A stretch of DNA of 64,000 nucleotides from CAZLQF01 sp964561545 (GTDB lineage: Bacteria > Bacteroidota > Bacteroidia > CAILMK01 > CAYYUA01): positions 186,001 through 250,000 of the forward strand of contig CAZLQF010000001.1 of the NCBI GenBank assembly GCA_964561545.1, read 5' to 3'. Numbering within the stretch: position 1 is the stretch's first letter; each line of letters opens with the position of its first letter. The notes beneath the pieces are model-generated. The model did no database searches. It saw nothing but the letters and a program-made list of their open reading frames with translations, and was not told the DNA's origin. The position numbers and the translations under genes were made by a program. Positions 44,410 through 52,665 of this stretch are shown here, in pieces.

Positions 44410-44970
44410 TCAAGACTCTTTTTCGACCTGCATGTAATTTAACTCAACAGGAGTTCTTCTTCCAAATATTTTAACGATTACCTTTAATTTCTTTTTCTCT
44501 TCATTAATTTCTTCAATAACACCAGAGAAACCATTGAAAGGCCCATCAATAACAACTACAGATTCGCCAACTCTGTAAGGTACCTCTACATTATCTCCAG
44601 AATCATCCTGCGCCTGATCTACTTTTCCGAGTATACGATTAACCTCTGCTTCTCTCAAAGGAATAGCTTCTGTTTGATTCCCAAGGAAGTTAACTACGCC
44701 ATTTACATTTTTTATGCAGGTTTCCACTTCTGCATTCAAAATGGTTTCCACCAAGATGTATCCAGGATAAAAGTTCCGCTCTTTAGTAACTTTCTTACCT
44801 TTCTTTAATTGAACAACTTTTTCCATTGGAATCAGGATCTGCTTAACGTAATCCTGTAAATTTTCCAATTCTAATTCAGCTTCAATGAATTGCTTAACTT
44901 TCTTTTCCTGACCACTTAAGGCTTTTACTACATACCATTTAAATTCTTGTTGTTGTTGAGTCTCTGCCAT
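44410..44970 (-). CDS. nusG: Transcription factor NusG
   Basis: A 186-residue protein that binds RNA polymerase and couples it with the ribosome or Rho. The NGN domain is seen as KWYVVKALSGQEKKVKQFI, and the C-terminal KOW domain as GESVVVIDGPFNGFSGVIEE. It follows secE by 11 bases. Confidence 0.98.
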   Translation of the reverse strand: MAETQQQQEFKWYVVKALSGQEKKVKQFIEAELELENLQDYVKQILIPMEKVVQLKKGKKVTKERNFYPGYILVETILNAEVETCIKNVNGVVNFLGNQTEAIPLREAEVNRILGKVDQAQDDSGDNVEVPYRVGESVVVIDGPFNGFSGVIEEINEEKKKLKVIVKIFGRRTPVELNYMQVEKES

Positions 44971-44981
44971 AAGTAAAGTTC

Positions 44982-45179
44982 CTATTCAAAAATGGTGTAA
45001 AATACCTTAAAAATGTTTTCAAAGGCAGAATCCATCATAAACACAATCAAAGCAATTATCAATGAAGTTATTAAAGTAACGATCGCACTGCTTTGCAATT
45101 CTTCCCACGTAGGCCAAGTTACTTTATAAAGCAACTCTTCTACGGTTAACCTAAGGTTTTGTTGAATTTTTTGAAACAT
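44982..45179 (-). CDS. secE: Preprotein translocase subunit SecE
   Basis: A 65-residue single-helix SecE: amphipathic KVTWPTWEELQSS motif, then the membrane helix SAIVTLITSLIIALIVFMMD. It clamps SecY in the inner membrane. It lies between tRNA-Trp and nusG. Confidence 0.96.
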   Translation of the reverse strand: MFQKIQQNLRLTVEELLYKVTWPTWEELQSSAIVTLITSLIIALIVFMMDSAFENIFKVFYTIFE

Positions 45180-45197
45180 ACACGTTAGTTATGCAAG

Positions 45198-45270
45198 CAC
45201 GGGTGGAGAGGCTCGAACTCCCAACCAGCGGTTTTGGAGACCGCTGCTCTTCCAATTGAGCTACACCCGT
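45198..45270 (-). tRNA. tRNA-Trp (anticodon CCA)
   Basis: A 73-base cloverleaf: acceptor ACGGGTG / CACCCGT with discriminator G, D arm with AGCTCAATTGGAAGAGC, anticodon loop CTCCAAA (anticodon CCA) and T arm GGGAG-TTCGAGC-CTCTC (one G-T pair). The CCA end is not encoded. It lies between tuf and secE. Confidence 0.96.
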
Positions 45271-45282
45271 GTCTAAAACTTT

Positions 45283-46470
45283 TTAATCTACTACTTCCGT
45301 TACCTGTCCAGCGCCTACAGTTTTACCTCCTTCACGAACTGCAAAACGCAAGCCTTTATTGATAGCTACAGGAGCAATTAGTTTAACTGTCAATGAAACA
45401 TTATCACCTGGCATTACCATCTCAACCCCTTCGGGAAGTGAAATTTCTCCGGTAACATCAGTTGTTCTTAAGTAAAACTGAGGCCTGTAGTTTTTAAAGA
45501 AAGGTGTATGACGTCCTCCTTCATCCTTATTCAATACATAAACCTCAGCTTTGAATGTAGTATGAGGTGTAATAGAACCCGGCTTGGCGACTACCATTCC
45601 CCGCTTTATGTCTGTCTTTTCTATACCTCTCAAAAGCAAACCAACGTTATCGCCCGCTTCTCCACGATCCAGGATTTTACGGAACATTTCAACACCTGTC
45701 ACCGTGCTTTTCATGGGCTTTTCATTAAAACCAATAATCTCTACAGGATCACCGTTGTTAACGACACCACTTTCGATCCTACCGGTTGCAACGGTACCCC
45801 GGCCGGTAATGGAAAAAACGTCTTCAACAGGGGTCAAGAAATCTTTATCGACTTCACGCGGAGGCAAGGGAATATGATCGTCAATTGCCTGAATTAATTC
45901 TTGTATGGCATTAACCCATTTTTCTTCTTCATTTAGAGCCCCAAGTGCTGAACCTTTAATAATGGGTGCATTATCCCCATCGAATTCATAGAAACTAAGT
46001 AAATCTCTTACTTCCATTTCAACCAATTCGATCAATTCGGGATCTTCCACCATGTCAACCTTATTAAGGAAGGTAACAATTTGGGGTACTCCGACCTGAC
46101 GAGCGAGCAATAAATGCTCTCTAGTTTGGGGCATGGGTCCATCTGTTGCTGCAACTACCAAAATAGCGCCATCCATTTGAGCAGCCCCTGTAACCATGTT
46201 TTTAACATAGTCAGCGTGCCCGGGACAATCAACGTGGGCATAGTGCCTATTTTCGGTTTGATACTCAACGTGGGCCGTGTTAATGGTAATGCCCCTTTCT
46301 TTTTCTTCCGGTGCTACGTCAATAGATTCGAATGATCTGTCATCCGCCATCCCATTTTTAGCAAGGTAATGGGTCATAGCAGCGGTCAAGGTTGTTTTAC
46401 CGTGGTCAACGTGACCAATAGTGCCGATGTTAATGTGTGGTTTACTCCTGTCAAATTTTTCCTTTGCCAT
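45283..46470 (-). CDS. tuf: Elongation factor Tu
   Basis: A 395-residue aminoacyl-tRNA carrier GTPase: GHVDHGKTT, RGITINTAH, DCPGHADYVKNM, NKVDM. Domains II and III are full length, ending GQVTEVVD. It is the only tuf in the window, placed in the tRNA block rather than after fusA. Confidence 0.99.
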   Translation of the reverse strand: MAKEKFDRSKPHINIGTIGHVDHGKTTLTAAMTHYLAKNGMADDRSFESIDVAPEEKERGITINTAHVEYQTENRHYAHVDCPGHADYVKNMVTGAAQMDGAILVVAATDGPMPQTREHLLLARQVGVPQIVTFLNKVDMVEDPELIELVEMEVRDLLSFYEFDGDNAPIIKGSALGALNEEEKWVNAIQELIQAIDDHIPLPPREVDKDFLTPVEDVFSITGRGTVATGRIESGVVNNGDPVEIIGFNEKPMKSTVTGVEMFRKILDRGEAGDNVGLLLRGIEKTDIKRGMVVAKPGSITPHTTFKAEVYVLNKDEGGRHTPFFKNYRPQFYLRTTDVTGEISLPEGVEMVMPGDNVSLTVKLIAPVAINKGLRFAVREGGKTVGAGQVTEVVD

Positions 46471-46541
46471 AACTTATTTAATTTTCAAACCAGAATTCTA
46501 AAATGAAAGAATATTTATAATTTTAAATGATGCCAAGCGCG

Positions 46542-46613
<72 letters not shown>

Positions 46614-46619
46614 TTCATG

Positions 46620-46693
46620 AGCGGGAGACGGGACTCGAACCCGCGACCCTCAGCTTGGAAGGCTGATGCTCTAGCCAACTGAGCTACTCCCGC
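46620..46693 (-). tRNA. tRNA-Gly (anticodon TCC)
   Basis: A cloverleaf of 74 bases: acceptor GCGGGAG / CTCCCGC, anticodon stem TCAGC / GCTGA around CTTCCAA (anticodon TCC). No CCA is encoded. Confidence 0.96.
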
Positions 46694-46706
46694 ACTCTGC
46701 TTAAAG

Positions 46707-46789
46707 TGGGGGGAGCAGGATTCGAACCTACGAAGGCTAATGCCAGCAGATTTACAGTCTGCCCCAGTTGACCGCTTTGGTATCCCCCC
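46707..46789 (-). tRNA. tRNA-Tyr (anticodon GTA)
   Basis: A class II tRNA of 83 bases with a long variable arm: acceptor GGGGGGA / TCCCCCC, anticodon stem GCAGA / TCTGC around CTGTAAA (anticodon GTA), discriminator A. Confidence 0.96.
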
Positions 46790-46799
46790 AGCTTTCGCG

Positions 46800-46872
46800 A
46801 GCCGATGGAGGGATTCGAACCCACGACCTACTGATTACAAATCAGTTGCTCTGACCCCTGAGCTACATCGGC
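46800..46872 (-). tRNA. tRNA-Thr (anticodon TGT)
   Basis: A cloverleaf of 73 bases: acceptor GCCGATG / CATCGGC, anticodon stem ACTGA / TCAGT around TTTGTAA (anticodon TGT). It is the first gene of the tRNA-tuf-secE-nusG-rpoBC block. Confidence 0.96.
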
Positions 46873-46923
46873 AAATAAACTTAAAATAAAGAACATTGTT
46901 CCATACGTTCCCAAAAAGGGCTG

Positions 46924-46931
46924 CAAATATA
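46924..46931 (-). promoter_or_regulatory. Probable -7 element of the tRNA-tuf-rpoBC block
   Basis: TATATTTG on the minus strand matches TAnnTTTG and lies about 50 bases before the first tRNA. No convincing TTTG box is found 17-23 bases upstream, so the call rests on one element. Confidence 0.45.
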
Positions 46932-46967
46932 TAAAATTTTCAACCTGACGTAATGGAACTATTAAAA

Positions 46968-47258
46968 TTATTTTTCTACCTTCTTTTCTTTGTACTTCCT
47001 TAGTTGACGCTGCATCTTTTCAATGGCTTTATCTATTGATTTTTCAAGGGTCTCTTCTTTCTCCTCACAAAATAAGGTCTGATCTTTAACAATGGCTTTA
47101 ATCTCTGTTTCCTTTGAATTAACGCCATTATCACTTAAGTAAAATACAATATCGATAAGGTAGGACTTGAAGTGATCAAGTTTATCAACTTTACTTTGTA
47201 TTAAATCCTTCAAATGATCATTCAACTCGATATTAGTGGTCTGAATGTCTGGTTTCAT
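46968..47258 (-). CDS. hpf: Ribosome hibernation promoting factor (HPF/RaiA family, short)
   Basis: A 96-residue protein of the HPF/YfiA family that binds the 30S decoding region in slow growth. Visible are IQTTNIELNDHLKDLIQSKV at the N-terminus and the basic C-terminal DKAIEKMQRQLRKYKEKK. It is the short type without the long-form dimerisation domain. The frame is open far upstream inside xerC, but the ATG at 47258, 4 bases after the xerC stop, gives the family N-terminus. It forms a group with rpsU and xerC. Confidence 0.9.
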   Translation of the reverse strand: MKPDIQTTNIELNDHLKDLIQSKVDKLDHFKSYLIDIVFYLSDNGVNSKETEIKAIVKDQTLFCEEKEETLEKSIDKAIEKMQRQLRKYKEKKVEK

Positions 47259-47262
47259 AATT

Positions 47263-48129
47263 CTATGCTTTTGGATGTGCCTGATTATAAACATTTTTGA
47301 GCCGCTCAATGGAATTATGCGTATAAACTTGAGTAGCAGCAAGGTTTTCGTGACCCAACATTTTTTTGATGGCATTAATATCAGCTCCTTTATTGAGTAG
47401 GTGGGTTGCAAATGAGTGTCGGATCACATGCGGGCTTTTTTTGTTCAAAGAAGTAACCTTAGTTAACGCTTTCTTCACAGTCCTGTATACATACATTGGA
47501 TATAAGGGCTCTCCCTTTGAAGTTTTAAAAAGGCTATCAGTATTTTTAAATCCACTGGTATTGATGAATTCGCTCAATTTATACATCAACGTTCTATTAA
47601 TGGGGATTAGCCGTTCTTTATTCCCTTTACCGAGAACTTTGACATGGTCTTTTTTTACATCTTCCACTTTAAGATGAATCAATTCAGAAAGGCGTATACC
47701 TGTACCATATAGTAATTCCAGGATCAAATACTTTTGATGGCCTTCTTTTTCTTGGCTCCAGTTTATTTGGTCCAGCAGTTCAAGAAGGGAGACTTCCTCA
47801 ACGTCCTTGACCATCCTTTTAGGTGCTTTTGGCACTTCCACTGAGGCAACCGGGTTATTTTGGATTTGATCTGTTTTTAATAAGTACCTAAAATAAGTGT
47901 TTAGGGCGCTTACTTTACGCTTAATAGAAGTACGACTGAGGTTATTTTCCATTAAATGGACCATCCAGGACTTAATGATATAAGTATCACATGAAACGAG
48001 GGAATCAATATCAAATGATTCCTTAAGAAAAAGCTCAAATTTTTGAAGATCTGTTAAATAAGCTTTTCGCGTTGCCTCAGGGGCCCTTTTTTCATACCTG
48101 AGCCATTTTTCAAAATCCCGGATTGGCAT
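47263..48129 (-). CDS. Tyrosine recombinase XerC/XerD-like
   Basis: A 288-residue site-specific recombinase. The N-terminal SAM-like DNA-binding domain spans about 1-85. The catalytic domain carries Arg in GTGIRLSEL, Lys in GKGNKERLIP, HVIRHSFATHLL (His-x-x-Arg), LGHENLAATQ and the nucleophile Tyr in VYTH, so it should be active. Length and motifs fit the housekeeping chromosome-dimer resolvases rather than a phage integrase. It lies in a tight group between rpsU (12 bases upstream) and hpf. XerC versus XerD cannot be decided, and no dif site was recognised in the window. Confidence 0.9.
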   Translation of the reverse strand: MPIRDFEKWLRYEKRAPEATRKAYLTDLQKFELFLKESFDIDSLVSCDTYIIKSWMVHLMENNLSRTSIKRKVSALNTYFRYLLKTDQIQNNPVASVEVPKAPKRMVKDVEEVSLLELLDQINWSQEKEGHQKYLILELLYGTGIRLSELIHLKVEDVKKDHVKVLGKGNKERLIPINRTLMYKLSEFINTSGFKNTDSLFKTSKGEPLYPMYVYRTVKKALTKVTSLNKKSPHVIRHSFATHLLNKGADINAIKKMLGHENLAATQVYTHNSIERLKNVYNQAHPKA

Positions 48130-48141
48130 ATATTCCGGTAG

Positions 48142-48333
48142 TTAACTATTTCTATTAAGGAAATTTTGCTTGTAAATGGCTTTTCCAACCTCCATTCTTC
48201 TTTCATCAGAAGGCTTGGTGTAAAATTGACGACCGCGATATTCTTTTAGCTTACCACTTTTTTCCAATTTTTTCTTAAAGCGTTTCAGCGCTTTATCTAT
48301 GGATTCATTTTCTTTAACACTGACTTTAAGCAT
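48142..48333 (-). CDS. rpsU: Ribosomal protein bS21
   Basis: A 63-residue 30S platform protein: SVKENESIDKALKRFKKK and RRMEVGKAIYKQNFLNR. In Bacteroidota bS21, with bS18 and bS6, holds the 16S anti-Shine-Dalgarno tail; a Tyr is present at residue 54 in the C-terminal part. The leader is short and AT-rich and has no AGGAG-like site. It is the first gene of rpsU-xerC-hpf. Confidence 0.96.
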   Translation of the reverse strand: MLKVSVKENESIDKALKRFKKKLEKSGKLKEYRGRQFYTKPSDERRMEVGKAIYKQNFLNRNS

Positions 48334-48357
48334 ATTTAAATTTTTTTAAATGGAGGG

Positions 48358-48388
48358 CAAATTTAAGGTAAAAGATTGACAGTAACAA
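48358..48388 (-). promoter_or_regulatory. Promoter of rpsU-xerC-hpf
   Basis: On the minus strand, TTG (48386-48388), a 20-base spacer and TAAATTTG (48358-48365) match the Bacteroidota pattern. The -7 element ends 24 bases before the rpsU start. Confidence 0.75.
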
Positions 48389-48463
48389 TCTATTAAACCT
48401 TAAATTTAAGCACTTTTAGCAAATCTTTAACTGACCCTGCCCAATTAATGGAATGTGGGTTGC

Positions 48464-49606
48464 CTATTCTTTAAGAAGTTCTCTCGAAATTACCAGTTTT
48501 TGAATTTCAGAGGTTCCTTCTCCAATGGTACACAATTTGGAATCCCGGTAATGCTTTTCAACAGGGTAGTCCTTGGTATAACCATAACCTCCAAATATCT
48601 GGATGGCATCTGTTGATACATCAACGGCTGCTTCTGAAGCATAGTATTTTGCCATGGAAGACAATCTTGTTGAAGCTTCACCATAACTTTTATGATAGGC
48701 AGCCTGCATGGTAAGCAGATTAGAGACCTCAATTTCCGAATTCATATCTGCAAGCTTAAATGAAATGGCCTGAAAGTTAGCAATTGGCTCACCGAATTGA
48801 TGACGCTCTTGAGCATACTGCAATGCAGCTTCGTAAGCTCCTTGTGCAATTCCTATACTTAAGGCTGCTATGGATATCCGGCCACCATCCAATACCTTCA
48901 TAGCTTGGATAAATCCCTCTCCTACTTCCCCGATCCGGTTTTCATCAGGAATTCTAACATCATCAAAAATCATTTCTGTGGTTTCGGAAGCCCGCATGCC
49001 AAGTTTATTTTCTTTTCTTCCTGCTTTAAAACCAGGGGTTCCTTTTTCTACTATAAAAGCAGTGGCATTTTTACTCTCATTGATCTCACCAGTCCTTGTA
49101 ACGACTACTGCTACATCACCAGACTTTCCGTGAGTAGTCCAATTTTTGGCACCACTGATTACCCATTCTTTTCCATCCCACGATGCTGTTGTTTTCATGG
49201 CTCCTGCATCAGAGCCAGTATTTGGTTCCGTAAGGCCCCATGCCCCTAAGTATTCACACGTAGCGAGTTTAGGAAGGAATTTTTCTTTTTGGGTTTCATT
49301 GCCAAATTGAAGAATATGGCCCGTACATAATGAATTGTGGGCAGCAACAGATAAACCAATAGATCCATCAATTTTGCTAAGCTCTTTGATAGCAGTTACG
49401 TATTCAAAATAGGAAAAACCACTTCCTCCGTATTGTTCAGGAACCAGAATTCCCATTAATCCAAGATCGCCCATTTTTTTAAATAAATCCAAGGGTAAAA
49501 TCTGCTCCTCATCCCATTCCATCATGTTGGGTTTGATTTCTTTATCTCCCAACCCTTGAATCATATCTATGATCATTGTTTGATTCTCGTTGTGGCTGAA
49601 ATCCAT
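48464..49606 (-). CDS. Acyl-CoA dehydrogenase (FAD-dependent)
   Basis: A 380-residue acyl-CoA dehydrogenase of fatty acid or branched-chain oxidation, passing electrons to ETF. The family signatures are GAWGLTEPNTGSDAGAMKT (FAD/substrate region) and FGGYGYTKDYPVEKHYRD. The catalytic Glu lies in IGEGTSEIQ, the short/medium-chain position. All three domains are present. It stands alone behind a TATATTTG element. The nearby membrane Fe-S pair (51.3-53.5 kb) may be its indirect electron sink, which is inference. Chain-length specificity is not readable. Confidence 0.95.
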   Translation of the reverse strand: MDFSHNENQTMIIDMIQGLGDKEIKPNMMEWDEEQILPLDLFKKMGDLGLMGILVPEQYGGSGFSYFEYVTAIKELSKIDGSIGLSVAAHNSLCTGHILQFGNETQKEKFLPKLATCEYLGAWGLTEPNTGSDAGAMKTTASWDGKEWVISGAKNWTTHGKSGDVAVVVTRTGEINESKNATAFIVEKGTPGFKAGRKENKLGMRASETTEMIFDDVRIPDENRIGEVGEGFIQAMKVLDGGRISIAALSIGIAQGAYEAALQYAQERHQFGEPIANFQAISFKLADMNSEIEVSNLLTMQAAYHKSYGEASTRLSSMAKYYASEAAVDVSTDAIQIFGGYGYTKDYPVEKHYRDSKLCTIGEGTSEIQKLVISRELLKE

Positions 49607-49622
49607 CGGCTAACTTTTTTGG

Positions 49623-49630
49623 CAAATATA
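49623..49630 (-). promoter_or_regulatory. Likely -7 element of the acyl-CoA dehydrogenase gene
   Basis: TATATTTG on the minus strand ends 17 bases before the start codon. A -33 TTG at the right distance is not seen, so the assignment is tentative. It would give a very short leader. Confidence 0.4.
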
Positions 49631-49656
49631 ATTAATAACAACCACTGAGGGTACTT

Positions 49657-49703
49657 TTAGGTTTAAGTGCGGATTGCTTTTTATTGATAGGCTTAAAACC
49701 TAA
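49657..49703. repeat. Imperfect inverted repeat
   Basis: TTAGGTTTAAG (49657-49667) and CTTAAAACCTAA (49692-49703) are complementary with one bulge, 24 bases apart. It lies between the acyl-CoA dehydrogenase promoter and the decayed gene; function unknown. Confidence 0.35.
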
Positions 49704-49867
49704 GCATTTATCACCAACGTCAAGAAGGGCTATTTTAGGGATATATTATTGTACAAAGCTTGAAGATCGATTGAAACGTAAAGCTAAAAGCGACCCGATT
49801 AATTAAGCGCTTGCATTTTTTAGCGTGCCTTGTTGAAGTATTTTGGTAAACAACAGGGGTTGTTCTA

Positions 49868-50775
49868 TTACAACAAGTTTTTATGCCAAGATTCATTACA
49901 CGCCTAAACGCTTATCATATAAACACCGTTATCAAAGGATTTAAGCTTTAACTTTCCATTTTTTTTAAAGGTCTTTTGTTTAACCAATGCTCTTTTAAAA
50001 AGGTTGAAAATGCTTACTGCATAATGGCAAAAATTTGATTGTTCAACTCGAAATCTACAATAACTCTTAGCAGGATTGGGATTGACGGTTAGTAATTGAT
50101 CTTCGGCATCCTCAAATTCATCAATTCTACAACCACTTAGTTTAATTTTATCAATCATTTATGCATCCTTATTTCCTTTTGCACTGTCACTTTTAAGCTA
50201 AAATAAAATATGAATGGCATCGGCCCTTTTAGCAACATAATAATTCGCTCATTTCATTTTTGCTATTTTCAAATCCTTGCTATCTAGATAAGCCGGATCT
50301 CTGGAAGCTAAAGCATCGCTTTTGATTATAAACCTCACTTTTTTACTTTCATTTCCTGGAAAAGCAAGCTTATCAATGAAACCTGCATTAACCAAGCTGT
50401 TACCCTTATCAAATGATATTTTTACAAAGCCTCCATTTCCATTCTACCCAAAGTTGTATTTGTGCCGAAAGGATAGGGAAACAATTTACTCACTTTTAAG
50501 ATAGCTTGTTTGAAAGAAGGCAATTATATAGGAGTAATTAGAATCTGAAGTATATGTCATAATCACATTTAAACCATAATAAGCACTACCAAAAAAGTTT
50601 TTTTAAGGATTGCCAATTTGCCACCCATCACCAGCAACTGAATCATTATTTACTGAATTACCCTTCGGGTTAAAATTGCAACTATCAACAAAAACGGTAT
50701 CATCCTATTACGCTTGAGCAATTAAACCCTAAACGTTAAATCCAATAAGTAGTAGAATAATAAAAAGGCCCTCAT
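49868..50775 (-). pseudogene. Decayed gene of a T9SS-exported surface/secreted protein
   Basis: Four fragments in changing frames read as one protein of about 290 residues. First, MRAFLLFYYLLDLTF (from 50775) resembles a signal peptide. Second, about 50705-50486 has DSCNFNPKG, GDGWQIGNP, a stop, then KNFFGSAYYGLNVIMT. Third, about 50445-50249 has GGFVKISFDKGNSLVNAGF and KVRFIIKSDA. Fourth, 50158-49904 starts inside MIDKIKLSG and ends in a type A sorting domain (TVNPNPAKS ... FDNGVYMISV). After a TAG the frame continues NESWHKNLL to 49868. The order DGWxIG, sheet region, (W)MIDxIxxxG and PNPA domain is usual for Bacteroidota exported proteins. At least three frameshifts and several stops show it is dead. 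Confidence 0.75.
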
Positions 50776-50916
50776 AACAATCACTTTTAACCCGTAAAAA
50801 TATAAATCAATAACTTGCTTAACCTAATTAAGGGCCTAAGCATTCGCTTTCAGTAGAAAGCATACAAGTATAGGTTAAACTACCCCTAAAGCAAAGGAAA
50901 ATAAGCCTTCACCATC

Positions 50917-50947
50917 CAAAAAAAGCCCCGGCCAAATGGCCAGGGCT
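50917..50947 (-). terminator. Terminator of tRNA-Phe
   Basis: On the minus strand AGCCCTGGCC pairs with GGCCGGGGCT (one U-G pair, loop ATTT) and is followed by a run of six or seven Ts, 8 bases after the tRNA. Confidence 0.85.
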
Positions 50948-50954
50948 AAAAGCG

Positions 50955-51027
<73 letters not shown>

Positions 51028-51306
51028 GCTTTTTCAAAGTGTTGCAAAAGTATTTTCTTTTTTTTGTCTGTACAAAGCCTTTTTAAAATCTTGCTCTTTT
51101 AAACCTATTAACAGCTCTTAAAGCTTTATAATCCTTGCAAAACCTTTATCGGTAAGGATAAACCCATTGTAAAAAACGATGTACTTGATTTAAACATTTG
51201 ACTCCAAAGCTTGTATTGTTAAAAAATATGCGTTTGTGCCATTATTACTGTCTGAACTGAATTTATTACTTTAGCAAGTTGATTAGGAGCATGAAAAATT
51301 GACTGT

Positions 51307-52632
51307 ATGGAGATTTTATCACAGGTCGCATTTGCAATTCTTTTAGCAGTAACAATCTACCTTTTCGTTAAAAGTGTTAAAACCATTCGAAAGAACATAC
51401 TGCTTGGAAAAGACGTCAACCTCAAAGACAACCCGGGTCAGCGATGGAAACAAATGGCCCTTTTTGCACTGGGCCAAGGGAAAATGTTCACCAAGCCCGT
51501 GGCAGGAATCATGCATTTGCTAATATACGTAGGATTTATTTTGATCAACATAGAAGTTCTCGAGATCATTATTGATGGTATTGCCGGGGCCCACCGACTG
51601 TTTGCTCCAGCAATGGGCACATCTTATAAGTATTTTATAAGTTTCTTTGAGGTCCTTGCAGTTGGAGTCTTACTGTCGTGTGTAGTATTCTTGGTCAGAA
51701 GGACCATTTTGCATGTACCCAGGTTTAGTGGTCAGGAGATGAAAAAGTGGCCCAAGCTGGATGCAAACGTTATTTTAATTACCGAAATTGTACTAATGGT
51801 TGCCATCCTTGTAATGAATGGAGCGGATTTGGCAGTCCAACATAAAGGGCACGAACATTACCCCGAAACTGGTACTTTCCTGATAAGTGGATTGTTTGCT
51901 CCTTTATTTTATGATATGAATCTCTCTAACCTGATAATTCTAGAACGTACAGCTTGGTGGGCTCATATCATTGGTATTTTTGCATTTCTCAATTACATCC
52001 CCTATTCCAAGCACCTCCATATATTTCTCGCTTTTCCAAACACTTATTATGGAAGTTTAGAACCTGCCGGAAAAATGCCCAATATGCCAGAAATCACCCA
52101 AGAGGTAAAATACATGCTTAACCCGGATGCGGCGCAGCAAGAAGGAGGGCAAGAGCAACCACCGCCTGATCGTTTTGGCGCTAAGGATGCTACAGATCTT
52201 ACGTGGAAAAACCTCTTAGATGCCTATTCCTGTACTGAATGTGGACGATGTACTGCAGCTTGCCCTGCCAATATTACCGGGAAAGCCTTATCACCCAGGA
52301 AAATTATGATGGATACCCGTGACCGCATTTCCGAGATTGGGGAACTCAAAGATCAAAATGGAAGTGAAGAAATCAATGATGGTAAAACCCTATTGGGCGA
52401 CTACATTACCAATGAAGAATTAAATGCATGTACTACTTGCAATGCATGTGTTGAGGCTTGCCCGGTTAATATCAATCCACTTGACATTATCTTAAAATTA
52501 AGACGGTACAATGTAATGGAAGCAGCAAATACACCAGGTAATTGGAACGATATGTTCAATAACATAGAAACCAATGCTACTCCTTGGGCGTATCCGCAAG
52601 AAGACCGTTTAAACTGGGCAGAAGATGAATAA
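51307..52632 (+). CDS. Membrane-bound 4Fe-4S protein (HdrE/NarI-like plus HdrC-like)
   Basis: The 441-residue protein has about five membrane helices in the first 260 residues (near 5-24, 65-90, 105-130, 150-170, 215-235). They include histidines in helix context, such as IMHLLIYVGF, that could bind heme b. A soluble part follows with two classical 4Fe-4S motifs: CTECGRCTAACP from Cys309 and CTTCNACVEACP from Cys375. This is the design of respiratory Fe-S/cytochrome b subunits that pass electrons to or from quinone. The next gene, 33 bases on, encodes the CCG-domain partner. Together they resemble a split form of EtfD/HdrDE-like ETF:menaquinone oxidoreductases. The donor is not proven. Confidence 0.82.
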   Translation: MEILSQVAFAILLAVTIYLFVKSVKTIRKNILLGKDVNLKDNPGQRWKQMALFALGQGKMFTKPVAGIMHLLIYVGFILINIEVLEIIIDGIAGAHRLFAPAMGTSYKYFISFFEVLAVGVLLSCVVFLVRRTILHVPRFSGQEMKKWPKLDANVILITEIVLMVAILVMNGADLAVQHKGHEHYPETGTFLISGLFAPLFYDMNLSNLIILERTAWWAHIIGIFAFLNYIPYSKHLHIFLAFPNTYYGSLEPAGKMPNMPEITQEVKYMLNPDAAQQEGGQEQPPPDRFGAKDATDLTWKNLLDAYSCTECGRCTAACPANITGKALSPRKIMMDTRDRISEIGELKDQNGSEEINDGKTLLGDYITNEELNACTTCNACVEACPVNINPLDIILKLRRYNVMEAANTPGNWNDMFNNIETNATPWAYPQEDRLNWAEDE

Positions 52633-52665
52633 TCGATATTTGATTAAGGTAAAACAACAAAACCT

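Noticed and set aside
46968..47411. 147-residue version of hpf starting inside xerC
   Set aside because: The first 51 residues match no HPF family and overlap xerC; the ATG at 47258 gives the normal N-terminus.
49904..50158. A real 84-residue gene with a T9SS sorting domain
   Set aside because: It lacks a signal peptide, begins inside a conserved (W)MIDxI motif, and is flanked by decayed fragments of the same protein.
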